Assembly: GCF_000785535.1 (NCBI RefSeq)
Contig: NZ_CP007595.1
Coordinates: 2,130,439-2,194,438, forward strand
Source of the DNA: Arthrobacter sp. PAMC 25486
GTDB taxonomy: Bacteria > Actinomycetota > Actinomycetes > Actinomycetales > Micrococcaceae
Direction: 5' to 3'
DNA: 64,000 nt
Every line of letters starts with the position of its first letter. Position 1 is the stretch's first letter. Made by a program: the position numbers and the translations under genes. Below the pieces are notes generated by a model. It was not told where the DNA came from. It did no database searches and saw only the letters and a program-made list of their open reading frames with translations. This document shows positions 8,363 through 15,945 of this stretch, in pieces.

Positions 8363-8403
8363 TCAACGGTTAATGAGTGACTCACAACCAGCTTGACGCA
8401 GAG

Positions 8404-8425
8404 GGGCTCCTGCACATACTGCTAT
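8404..8425 (+). repeat. Family A repeat fragment on the far side of the IS element
   Basis: GGCTCCTGCACATACTGC matches the middle of a family A unit (GCTCCTGCACATACGGGG) and begins within 5 bp of the IS right end. It is most simply the displaced remainder of the array at 6817-6889. Confidence 0.6.
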
Positions 8426-8466
8426 GGGAAGGATTGGTTACCCGTCGTTCATGTGAGGGCGCTAGC

Positions 8467-9747
8467 GTGGACGCCATGAGCATGAGGAGCACCCCGGGCC
8501 TGGCCCGCAGATTGGGCACGGTGGACGCCGTCGTGATTGGCCTGGGTTCCATGATCGGCGCCGGAGTCTTCGCCGCGTTCACGCCCGCAGCCCAAGCCGC
8601 GGGATCCGGACTGCTTGTCGGCCTGGCCATTGCCGCCGTTGTGGCGTACGCCAATGCCACGTCGTCAGCCCAACTGGCCGCGGCCTACCCCACCTCCGGC
8701 GGCACCTACATATACGGGCGCGAGCGCCTGGGGCCGTGGTCCGGCTTCCTGGCCGGCTGGGGATTCGTCATTGGCAAGACCGCCAGCAGCGCCGCCATGG
8801 CCATGACCTTTGCCGCCTACGCGGCCCCGCCCGGATGGGAACGCCCGTTGGCGATTGCCGCCGTCGTGCTTCTCGTGGCCGTGAATTACCGGGGCATCAG
8901 CCGGACGGCAGCCCTGGCCCGCATCATTGTGGCCGCCGTCCTCGCTGCCCTGGCTGTTGCGGTTGCCGCGGTCTGGGCGGGCGGGACCTCTTCCAGCCCG
9001 GCCGGCTTCCTGGGCGACGGGCTGTTCTCGCACGGCTGGTACGGGATCCTGCAGTCAGCGGGGCTGCTGTTCTTTGCCTTCGCCGGCTATGCCCGGATCG
9101 CCACGCTGGGAGAAGAAGTCAAGGATCCGCGCCGCACCATTCCGCGCGCCATCCTCATCGCACTGGCCATCGCGGCCGCTGTGTATGCCGGCGTGGCAGT
9201 CACGCTGCTTGCTGCCTTGGGGCCCGACGGCGTTGCCTCCACCGCGGCACCCCTCGCCGATGTGGTGGCTGCAGGAGGTTGGAGCTGGGCTGCTCCCGTG
9301 GTCCGTGTTGGCGCAGCCCTGGCGTCGTTGGGCGCGCTGCTCGCCTTGATCGCCGGGCTGGGCAGGACGTCTTTGGCCATGGCCCGGGAAGGCGACTTTC
9401 CGCGCTGGTTCACTGCCATCCATCCGACGTTTCAGGTGCCGCACCGGGCAGAACTGGCGCTGGGTGCTGCGATTTGCCTGATCATTGCCTTTGCGGACCT
9501 GCGCGGCGCCATTGGTTTCTCATCCTTTGGCGTGCTGGTCTACTACCTTGTGGCCAATCTTGCCGCGTTCACCCAGCCAGCTCCCGACCGCCGATACCCC
9601 AAGTTTCTGCAGGTGCTGGGTGCCGCGGCGTGCGTGGTGTTGGTCGCCACGCTGCCGCTGGAGGCGGTGTTGGCCGGGCTGGTGATGTTCGCGGTGGGGA
9701 TCGTTTACCGCGCGGCCAGGCTCCGCCGTCGGGCTTCACGCAGCTGA
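8467..9747 (+). CDS. APC-superfamily amino acid permease
   Basis: 426 aa from the GTG at 8467, preceded by GAGGG; ATGs at 8476 and 8482 are alternatives. About 12 hydrophobic segments. TM1 carries the APC substrate motif GLGSMIGAGVFAAFTPAA, followed by YPTSGGTYIYGRERLG and the TM6 region FFAFAGYARIATLGEEVKDP with the conserved E-E-x-x-x-P. Expected to take up or exchange an amino acid or amine with protons; specificity cannot be read from sequence. The IS element inserted just upstream and may have changed its promoter. Confidence 0.85.
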   Translation: MDAMSMRSTPGLARRLGTVDAVVIGLGSMIGAGVFAAFTPAAQAAGSGLLVGLAIAAVVAYANATSSAQLAAAYPTSGGTYIYGRERLGPWSGFLAGWGFVIGKTASSAAMAMTFAAYAAPPGWERPLAIAAVVLLVAVNYRGISRTAALARIIVAAVLAALAVAVAAVWAGGTSSSPAGFLGDGLFSHGWYGILQSAGLLFFAFAGYARIATLGEEVKDPRRTIPRAILIALAIAAAVYAGVAVTLLAALGPDGVASTAAPLADVVAAGGWSWAAPVVRVGAALASLGALLALIAGLGRTSLAMAREGDFPRWFTAIHPTFQVPHRAELALGAAICLIIAFADLRGAIGFSSFGVLVYYLVANLAAFTQPAPDRRYPKFLQVLGAAACVVLVATLPLEAVLAGLVMFAVGIVYRAARLRRRASRS

Positions 9748-9767
9748 CATTGCCCGGATGAGAGCGA

Positions 9768-9840
9768 GCGTTCCCCCAAAACGCCCCGGATCTGCAGGAG
9801 CGATTGGGGAAAACGCCCCGCATCTGAGCGAGCGTCGGAA
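9768..9840 (-). repeat. Family A intergenic repeat array, site 3
   Basis: Three units in minus orientation (on the plus strand GAGCGAGCGTT, GCAGGAGCG, GAGCGAGCGTC, each with CGCCCCG[GC]ATCTG). They lie between the convergent APC gene and tsaD and point along tsaD transcription. Both unit types, CTCCTGCAGA and CTCGCTCAGA, occur side by side. Confidence 0.75.
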
Positions 9841-9859
9841 AGTAGCTGGGTGGGGTGGG

Positions 9860-10945
9860 CTAGAGGCTGATGCTTGTCACCGGCATGGAGGAGTCCGTGC
9901 CGAAGGCCAGCCCGCTCGGGGCCACCCCGTTCATGACAAGCTGCGCGCCGAGGGCCGCCACCATGGCGCCGTTGTCGGTGCACAGCGACATTGCCGGCAC
10001 CAACAGCGTGATCCCGGCCGCCGAGCACCGCTGCCCCGCCAACTCCCGCAGGCGCGAGTTGGCCGCCACGCCACCGCCCAGCAGCAGCGTGGTGATGCCC
10101 TGCTCCTTGCAGGCCAAAACAGCCTTGGCCGTGATGACGTCGAGCACGGCTTCCTGGAAGGAGGCGGCAATGTCCGCCACCGGCACCGCTTCGCCGCGGG
10201 CCTCGTAGCCCTCAACGCAGCGCGCCACCGCGGTCTTTAGGCCGGAGAAGGAGAAGTCGTAGCGGTGCGGGCCGGGCTCCTCCGCGGTGCCCATGTACTT
10301 GGGCATGGTCAGCCCGCGCGGGAACCGGACGGCCTTCGCGTTGCCTTCCTTCGCCAGCTTGTCGATGGCGGGGCCGCCTGGGTAGCTCAGCCCCAGCAGC
10401 CGGGCCACCTTGTCAAAGGCCTCCCCGGCGGCATCGTCGATCGTGGCACCCAGCAGCTCCACGTCGGAGGCGATGGAACGCACCCGGAGGATCTCGGTAT
10501 GACCTCCGGATACCAAAAGGGCGCCGAGATTCTCAGGCAACGCCCCGCCGTCGTACTTGGCGGCGATGGATTCATCGAGCAGGCCGACGCCCACGTGCGC
10601 CACAAGGTGGTTGATGGCGTAGAGCGGCTTGCCGGTGGCCAGGGACAGGGCCTTCGCCGCGCTGACGCCCACCATGAGCGCGCCGGCCAGGCCGGGACCG
10701 CTCGTGACGGCGATCGCGTCGACGTCGTCCAGGGTGACACCGGCGTCGGCGAGCGCCTGTTGCAGGGTGGGCACGAACGCGTCCAGGTGCGCGCGGGAGG
10801 CGATCTCGGGGATGACCCCGCCAAACCTGACGTGCTCGTCCATGGAGGAGGAGACCGTGTTGGTCAGCAATTGTGTGCCACGCACCAGCCCAACACCTGT
10901 CTCATCGCACGAGGATTCAATCCCCAAAATCAACGGCTGCTTCAT
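9860..10945 (-). CDS. tsaD: tRNA N6-adenosine threonylcarbamoyltransferase TsaD
   Basis: 361 aa, ASKHA fold: [15 protein letters not shown] at the N-terminus and the metal-binding histidines in [23 protein letters not shown] and [12 protein letters not shown] are also diagnostic. With TsaB and TsaE it transfers threonylcarbamoyl to A37 of ANN-decoding tRNAs. The start ATG overlaps the rimI stop by 4 bp (ATGA). Last gene of alr-tsaE-tsaB-rimI-tsaD, so all t6A factors except TsaC sit together. Confidence 0.97.
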   Translation of the reverse strand: MKQPLILGIESSCDETGVGLVRGTQLLTNTVSSSMDEHVRFGGVIPEIASRAHLDAFVPTLQQALADAGVTLDDVDAIAVTSGPGLAGALMVGVSAAKALSLATGKPLYAINHLVAHVGVGLLDESIAAKYDGGALPENLGALLVSGGHTEILRVRSIASDVELLGATIDDAAGEAFDKVARLLGLSYPGGPAIDKLAKEGNAKAVRFPRGLTMPKYMGTAEEPGPHRYDFSFSGLKTAVARCVEGYEARGEAVPVADIAASFQEAVLDVITAKAVLACKEQGITTLLLGGGVAANSRLRELAGQRCSAAGITLLVPAMSLCTDNGAMVAALGAQLVMNGVAPSGLAFGTDSSMPVTSISL

Positions 10946-11502
10946 GAGGGGTCCTTCGGGCTGGCATCGGTTTCGGCGGCATGCGCGGCGGCTGTTTCGT
11001 GCGCTGATGGGGGCAGGGTCAGGCGCATGATCAGCCCGTCCGAGCCGTCCCGGTAATACCTGCGCCGGGTGTGAATGTGTTCAAAACCGTAGCGCTGGTA
11101 CAGCTTTTGTGCGCGCGGATTTGTGGAGCTGACCTCCAGCATGATGTCGGCAGCCCCGCGCCGCGCCGCCTCGGCAATGAGCTCGTCGAGCATCGCCCGG
11201 GCAATCCCGCGCCCCTCAAATTCGGGCAGCACGCCGATGGTTTGGATGTCTCCGATGGGCGGCACGCACATCAATCCGGCGTAGCCAACGGTTTGTTTCC
11301 CGTTTCCATGGCCGACGGCGGATGGCAGCTCCGCGATGATGTACCGGCGGGTTTCTGGTTGCGAAAGTTCCCCGACGAACATGTCCCGCGGCCAGGAATC
11401 CACCCCGAAAAGCGTCTTGTCCAGTGCTGTGATGAAGTCAATGTCGGCGGGGATCATGTCGCGCAGGCAGGCAGCTTGGCCGCTTGGTTCAGCAGCGGTC
11501 AT
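10942..11502 (-). CDS. rimI: Ribosomal-protein-alanine N-acetyltransferase RimI
   Basis: 186 aa GNAT protein. The acetyl-CoA pyrophosphate loop is [15 protein letters not shown], followed by [23 protein letters not shown], the typical RimI C-terminal half. Known homologues acetylate the N-terminus of ribosomal protein S18. It sits between tsaB and tsaD, overlapping tsaB by one base and tsaD by four, as in many actinobacteria. About 30 extra residues at the C-terminus are low complexity. Confidence 0.92.
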   Translation of the reverse strand: MTAAEPSGQAACLRDMIPADIDFITALDKTLFGVDSWPRDMFVGELSQPETRRYIIAELPSAVGHGNGKQTVGYAGLMCVPPIGDIQTIGVLPEFEGRGIARAMLDELIAEAARRGAADIMLEVSSTNPRAQKLYQRYGFEHIHTRRRYYRDGSDGLIMRLTLPPSAHETAAAHAAETDASPKDPS

Positions 11503-12236
11503 CAGAGCGCCCGCTTTCGCGGTCCTGGCACCTTGGCGTCTGATTCGCGCAGGTACAGCGGGGTGGAATCCAGCAGACCTGCCCCTTCGAGGGAGCGGGC
11601 GGCAATGATCTTGCGTGCCGCTGCGCGGCCAAGATCCACTGCGGTGGGCTGGGCTTGGGCAAACAGCGGGTACACGCTGGCGCCGCCGCCCTCCAGCACC
11701 TCCTGGTACAGACCGGCCCCTGCCCCGAACACCTGCAGGGCCGGGATGTCACCGGCCGGGCCCACGTGGGGGCCGTCCAGCAGCTCGGCGTGTGCACTGT
11801 ATTTTGCCCAGTACACTTCCTTGCGTCTTGCGTCGGTGGCAATGACAAAGTCGCGCATGGCCAGGGGCCCCACGGCACGGCCGTCCTGGTAGGCGGGTGC
11901 GTCAAATACCTGCTGGGCCAGGGCGTCCAGGCTCATCATGCCGTAGAGCGGCACGCTCCAGCTGAAACTTAGGGTGCGGGCCATGGCAATGCCTGCGCGC
12001 AGGCCTGTGAAGGGGCCGGGGCCGGTGCCCACCACAATGGCATCCAATGCGGGGCCTTCCGTGACCGGGTCTGTGAATAGTTCCTGGATGCCTGGCGCCA
12101 ACACTTCGGCGTGGCTTCGGGTGTCGGAAGTGGCAAAGTTGGCCACTAGTTCCACGGTTCGCACAGTGTCGTGCGGGTCAAAATCAAGCAGGGCGGCGCT
12201 GGCTGCGGCCGAGGTGTCAATGGTCAGGATTCGCAC
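11502..12236 (-). CDS. tsaB: tRNA threonylcarbamoyladenosine biosynthesis protein TsaB
   Basis: 244 aa. N-terminal MRILTIDTSAAASAALLD and the dimer/TsaD-binding segment IVVGTGPGPFTGLRAGIAMARTL (split here: GTGPGPFTGLR) identify TsaB, the inactive ASKHA partner that scaffolds TsaD. It starts 5 bp after tsaE ends. In-operon position and length match the actinobacterial family. Confidence 0.94.
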   Translation of the reverse strand: MRILTIDTSAAASAALLDFDPHDTVRTVELVANFATSDTRSHAEVLAPGIQELFTDPVTEGPALDAIVVGTGPGPFTGLRAGIAMARTLSFSWSVPLYGMMSLDALAQQVFDAPAYQDGRAVGPLAMRDFVIATDARRKEVYWAKYSAHAELLDGPHVGPAGDIPALQVFGAGAGLYQEVLEGGGASVYPLFAQAQPTAVDLGRAAARKIIAARSLEGAGLLDSTPLYLRESDAKVPGPRKRAL

Positions 12237-12241
12237 GTGTT

Positions 12242-12901
12242 TTAGTCTATTCCGTTGGGTTCTTGGGCTGCACCAGTGCTTAGCTGGGCCAGCGCTGAAA
12301 AGTCGACGCCGTCCCAGCGCGGCCCGACCGCGCTCAAGCGCAAGGTGCGGGGTTCGTCGTCGTCCTCGTCAAAGGTGCCGGCAAAGTCGAGGGTGGCGGA
12401 GTCCTCCCCGGCGAAGTCCCCGGCAGGATCCCTGGCGGGATCACCGGCAGGATCACTGGCGGGATCACCGGCGGGGGCCGGAGCTGCGCCGCCCACAGCG
12501 CGGACGAGCTCAATTTCCAGCCGGCTGGCGGCCAGGTGCTCCACCCGGTCCACCCCCCACTCAACCACTGTCACGGCCGAGTCCATGGTGTTTTCCAGGT
12601 CGATGTCATCGATCTCACCCGGCGTGGCCAGGCGGTAGGCGTCAACGTGGACCAGGTCGGGGCCGCCCGGATTGTGCCCGTCGGGAAGGTTCGGGTGGAT
12701 GCGCACCAGGACAAAGGTGGGCGAGATGATGCCCTCGCGCACGCCAAGGCTGCGGCCCAGTCCTTGCGTGAACGTGGTTTTGCCGGCGCCCAGCTCGCCG
12801 CTGAGGATGATCAAGTCCCCGGCCTGGAGGAACTTGGCCAGCTGCTGCGCCAGCTGTTGGGTCGCCGCCGCCGTGCCGGTGCGAAATTCCCACTGGCTCA
12901 C
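12242..12901 (-). CDS. tsaE: tRNA t6A ATPase TsaE with repetitive acidic C-terminal extension
   Basis: 219 aa, against ~150-160 for the core family. Walker A GELGAGKTTFTQGLG at about 34-48 and the DAYRL and VEWGVDR motifs are intact. After ~145 the protein carries an extra tail that includes tandem Asp-Pro-Ala-x units encoded by a 12-bp DNA repeat (12426-12473), then an acidic run (DEDDDE). The tail is probably disordered and dispensable for ATPase function (inference). It overlaps alr by 4 bp. Confidence 0.93.
   Translation of the reverse strand: MSQWEFRTGTAAATQQLAQQLAKFLQAGDLIILSGELGAGKTTFTQGLGRSLGVREGIISPTFVLVRIHPNLPDGHNPGGPDLVHVDAYRLATPGEIDDIDLENTMDSAVTVVEWGVDRVEHLAASRLEIELVRAVGGAAPAPAGDPASDPAGDPARDPAGDFAGEDSATLDFAGTFDEDDDEPRTLRLSAVGPRWDGVDFSALAQLSTGAAQEPNGID
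12426..12473. repeat. 12-bp tandem repeat inside tsaE
   Basis: Four consecutive 12-bp units of the form GGATC[AC]C[CT]GGC[GA] at 12426, 12438, 12450 and 12462. The period keeps the reading frame and encodes alternating Asp-Pro-Ala-Gly/Ser/Arg in TsaE. An in-frame minisatellite like this is prone to copy-number change. Confidence 0.8.
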
Positions 12902-14136
12902 TGGTCACCGCCGGTGCATTCGACGCCGCCGGTGTAGCTGCGCGGCACCCGTTGGCTGATCCGGGTGACCACCTCGTAGTTGATGGTTCCGGCGGCGTCG
13001 GCCCACTGCTCGACGAGGGGTCCGCCGTCGTGCCCGTTGCCAAACAGCACGGCGGTGGCACCCAAGGCGGGCCCGGCAGCGACATCGGGCCCGGCCTCGG
13101 AGCCAGAATCGGAGACGGCGCCGGCCACCTCCGCGTGCGGGCCCAGGTCAATGACCATCTGGTCCATGGCGATCCGCCCCACCACGGGGTACGTGATCCC
13201 GTTGACGCGCACGGGTCCGCCGGTGGCAACCCGCGGAATGCCGTCCGCATAACCCATCGGCACCAGGCCCAAGGTAGTGGGCGCGGCCGTGACATAGTTC
13301 AGCCCGTAGGAGACGCCCTGCCCTGCCGGCACGTTCTTGCACAGCGCAAGGTGTGTCGCCAGGGTCATGGCTGGGACCAGGCCCAGCTGCGCCGAGGTGC
13401 GGTCGGGGAAAGGTGACAGCCCGTAAATGCCCAGCCCCACCCGCACCAGGTCGAAATGCGTGTCCGGGCGCGACAATGTGGCGGGCGTGTTGGCGAGGTG
13501 GCGCACCTCAAGGTCGGCGCCGGCAGCCTCCGCCACAGCCACGGCCTCGCGGAAACGCTCCAGCTGTTCATCCGTTTCCGGCCGCTCGGGCGCGTCGGCA
13601 ACGGCGAGGTGGCTGAAGACGCCGACCACCCGGATCAGGCCCTCACGCTGGTAGCCCATGGCGGCGTCAACCAGCGCCGACCAGTGCTCGCGGGAGCAGC
13701 CATTGCGACCTAGTCCGGTATCAATTTTCAGGTGCACGCGGGCCGGGCGTTCCAATGCGCGGACGGCACCAACAATGTGCTCCAGTTCCCAGCCCGAGCA
13801 GCCAAGATCAATGTTGTTTGCCACTGCGGCGGTGAAATCGCTCAGCGGCGTGTGTAGCCACGAGAGCACCGGCGCGTCAATCCCTGCCTCACGCAGCGCC
13901 AGGGCCTCGGCAATGTGGGCGGTTCCCAGCCATTGGGCACCGGCGGCGACGGCCGTTTGCGCCACTTGAACAGCGCCGTGCCCGTAGGCGTCGGCCTTGA
14001 CCACCGCCATGAATTGGGCTGGTGCCGACAGTTCACGCAGGTGGCGGATGTTGTTGGCGATGGCGGACAGGTCAATGATGGCTTGCCGTTCAAGGCCTGA
14101 ATCAGGCTCTGGAACCGGCGCGACGAAGGGACTCAC
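12898..14136 (-). CDS. alr: Alanine racemase
   Basis: 412 aa PLP enzyme supplying D-alanine for peptidoglycan. The PLP lysine is K47 in VVKADAYGHG. The second catalytic residue, a tyrosine, is in GVSYGLNYV, and IGRIAMDQMVIDLG is the conserved C-terminal-domain motif. Residues ~345-380 contain an Ala/Gly/Asp-rich insertion (about EVAGAVSDSGSEAG onward) not seen in compact homologues. First gene of the t6A operon on the minus strand; its end overlaps tsaE. Confidence 0.95.
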   Translation of the reverse strand: MSPFVAPVPEPDSGLERQAIIDLSAIANNIRHLRELSAPAQFMAVVKADAYGHGAVQVAQTAVAAGAQWLGTAHIAEALALREAGIDAPVLSWLHTPLSDFTAAVANNIDLGCSGWELEHIVGAVRALERPARVHLKIDTGLGRNGCSREHWSALVDAAMGYQREGLIRVVGVFSHLAVADAPERPETDEQLERFREAVAVAEAAGADLEVRHLANTPATLSRPDTHFDLVRVGLGIYGLSPFPDRTSAQLGLVPAMTLATHLALCKNVPAGQGVSYGLNYVTAAPTTLGLVPMGYADGIPRVATGGPVRVNGITYPVVGRIAMDQMVIDLGPHAEVAGAVSDSGSEAGPDVAAGPALGATAVLFGNGHDGGPLVEQWADAAGTINYEVVTRISQRVPRSYTGGVECTGGDQ

Positions 14137-14327
14137 CCACCCATTTTAGCCCGTTTTGCGGCCCGACCCCCGCCTGCCCTGTGGTTGACGGCCCCGACTG
14201 GGCCCCGACCGAGTCCCGGACCGGGATTGGCGGGCTAGGTTGCGGGCACGGGCAGTGGCAAGATTAGTACAGTTGTTGGCAGTCCCGCCGGTTGGGCTGC
14301 CATGGGTTAATGAGCGGGAGGACGCGG

Positions 14328-15638
14328 ATGCACCAGGTACGGCGCGTGGCCATGCTCTCCTTGCACACCTCGCCCCTCGACCAACCCGGTGGCGGGGACG
14401 CCGGGGGCATGAACGTCTATGTCAGGGCCCTCGCGCTGGAGCTGGCCACGGCCGGGATTGTCGTCGATATTTACACCCGCCGCACCGCCGGCGACCAGCC
14501 GGACACCGTGCCGCTGGCCCCCCACGTAAACGTCCACCACATCACGGCCGGCCCGTTTAGCAAGGTTTCCAAGGAGGCCCTGCCTGAGCTGATCAATGAA
14601 ATGGCCGACGCCGTTGCCTCCCACATTTCCCAGCTCACCTCGGCCCCGTCCCCCGGTCTGGCTCCGGGCTTGGCCGCCGGCGGTGCCGCCGGGTTGGCCG
14701 GGTTGCCCGTCAATGTCATCCACTCCCATTACTGGGTGTCGGGGATGGCGGGGCTGCTCGTGGCGAAACGGCTTGACCTGCCGCTCGTGCACACCATGCA
14801 CACCATGGCCCGGGTCAAAAACCACCACCTGGGGCCCGGCCAGAGCGCGGAACCCGGCATCCGGGAGGACGGCGAACAACACATTGTTGCCGGAGCCACG
14901 CGGCTCATCGCCAACACCACGGCCGAGGCTGCCGAAATTGAGGGCCATTACGACGGCTGTGAGCAGCGCATCGACGTGGTCTCCCCCGGCGTGGACCTGC
15001 ATGTTTTCCAGCCCGCGTTCAGGGACCGCTCCCGGGGCGTGCTGGGCATTGGCGCAGAGGACTTCCACCTGGTGTTTGCCGGGCGCTTCCAACGGCTCAA
15101 GGGTCCCCATGTGTTGGTCAAGGCCGCGGCTGCGCTGCGCTCCCAACGCCCGGAGATCCCGCTGCGCCTAACGTTCCTGGGCGCGCGCAGCGGCAGTGAA
15201 AAGTATGATCTCCCGCAGCTGATCGCCGACGCCGGACTGGAGGACATCGCAACCGCACTTCCCCCCGTGGGGCCGAAGGAATTAGCGGACTGGTACCGCA
15301 GCGCCGACCTGGTGGCGGTGCCGTCCTCCAGCGAGTCATTCGGCCTGGTCGCGTTGGAGGCACAGGCCTGCGGCACGCCCGTGGTGGCCACAAATGTTGG
15401 CGGACTGCCCCGCGCCATCAGCGACGGTCGGACAGGTTTGCTGGTGCAGGGCCGTTCCGCCAAGTTGTGGGCGCAGGCCATCGCCTCGCTGTACGACTTT
15501 CCACAGACCCGGCTGGACATGGGCCGGGCCGCCTCCGTCTTTGCCCAGTCGTATGGCTGGGAAAACACGGCACGGCAGACCATGGCCAGCTACGACCTGT
15601 CCCTGACGTACCAATACGTGGCACCCCCAGGCTGCTAG
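14328..15638 (+). CDS. mshA: D-inositol-3-phosphate glycosyltransferase (mycothiol biosynthesis)
   Basis: 436 aa GT4 enzyme transferring GlcNAc from UDP-GlcNAc to 1L-myo-inositol-1-phosphate, the first mycothiol step. The N-terminal SLHTSPLDQPGGGDAGGMNV nucleotide/acceptor loop and the C-terminal SESFGLVALEAQACGTPV (E-x7-E) are typical of MshA. The ATG at 14328 was chosen because GGGAGGA lies 5 bases upstream. Residues ~108-128 form an Ala/Gly/Pro-rich insertion in the acceptor domain. Its substrate comes from Ino1, encoded at 23.4-24.5 kb. Confidence 0.92.
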   Translation: MHQVRRVAMLSLHTSPLDQPGGGDAGGMNVYVRALALELATAGIVVDIYTRRTAGDQPDTVPLAPHVNVHHITAGPFSKVSKEALPELINEMADAVASHISQLTSAPSPGLAPGLAAGGAAGLAGLPVNVIHSHYWVSGMAGLLVAKRLDLPLVHTMHTMARVKNHHLGPGQSAEPGIREDGEQHIVAGATRLIANTTAEAAEIEGHYDGCEQRIDVVSPGVDLHVFQPAFRDRSRGVLGIGAEDFHLVFAGRFQRLKGPHVLVKAAAALRSQRPEIPLRLTFLGARSGSEKYDLPQLIADAGLEDIATALPPVGPKELADWYRSADLVAVPSSSESFGLVALEAQACGTPVVATNVGGLPRAISDGRTGLLVQGRSAKLWAQAIASLYDFPQTRLDMGRAASVFAQSYGWENTARQTMASYDLSLTYQYVAPPGC

Positions 15639-15649
15639 CCTTCCCACTC

Positions 15650-15743
15650 TCCCAACGCCCCCTCCCAACACTCCTGCAGATCCGGGGCTTTTTTGGCGAA
15701 CGCTCCTGCAGATACGGGGCATTTTTTCCCAACGCTCGCTCTG
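15650..15743 (+). repeat. Family A intergenic repeat array, site 4
   Basis: Units ACTCCTGCAGATCCGGGG, AACGCTCCTGCAGATACGGG and AACGCTCGCTCT, each followed by a T-rich segment, lie downstream of mshA and point along its transcription. Confidence 0.8.
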
Positions 15744-15819
15744 CGTGAAGCTGGTTGTCCGTTTGGATAGTTCTGCACCTTCCTCCTGCCGAACTGGTCA
15801 CAAACACCGCACCCGTGGC

Positions 15820-15930
15820 TAACGTGATGCTGGTGACTGTCGCAACGGCCGGCTCCCGCCCATCACTCGGGCACCGCACCGGACAGCCACGAAAAGCCTT
15901 CAGGCAATGACGCCTGGAGGAACCCGTTGA
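15820..15930 (+). promoter_or_regulatory. Possible structured 5' leader (cyclic-di-AMP-riboswitch-like, tentative)
   Basis: The segment contains CCCG/CGGG pairing around 15855-15872, then AGCCACGAAAAGCC, a CAGGC...GCCTG stem (15901-15905/15912-15916) and GGAGGAACCC at 15916-15925. GGNGGAACC and nearby stems recall the ydaO-type c-di-AMP riboswitch that precedes many actinobacterial cell-wall hydrolase genes. I could not fold or model it, so this is only a candidate. Confidence 0.25.
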
Positions 15931-15945
15931 AAGGTTCACAACACC

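Larger units (their letters stand above)
6895..8400 (-). mobile_element. IS3-family insertion sequence
   Basis: About 1.5 kb. The ends carry imperfect inverted repeats: GTCAAGCTGTGTGGAGTCAC from 6896, and on the other strand GTCAAGCTGGTTGTGAGTCA reading inward from 8397, i.e. about 22 bp with one indel. Two overlapping minus-strand frames (orfA, orfB) are joined by a -1 slippery site. Exact ends are uncertain by a few bases and no flanking target duplication was found. The element splits a family A repeat array and could be intact and active, as both frames are open. Confidence 0.85.
15639..15945. other. 307-bp intergenic region: family A repeats, then structured leader of the subtilase
   Basis: The first ~105 bp hold three forward family A units. 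The remaining ~200 bp precede the subtilase ATG and contain GC-rich stems and a conserved-looking GGAGGAACCC, too far from the ATG to act as its ribosome site. AAAGG at 15930-15933 is the likelier ribosome-binding site. Confidence 0.6.

Noticed and set aside
9862..14136. Alternative genes on the plus strand across the alr-tsaD operon
   Set aside because: Several plus-strand frames of 200-270 codons exist but all are antisense to strongly conserved genes.
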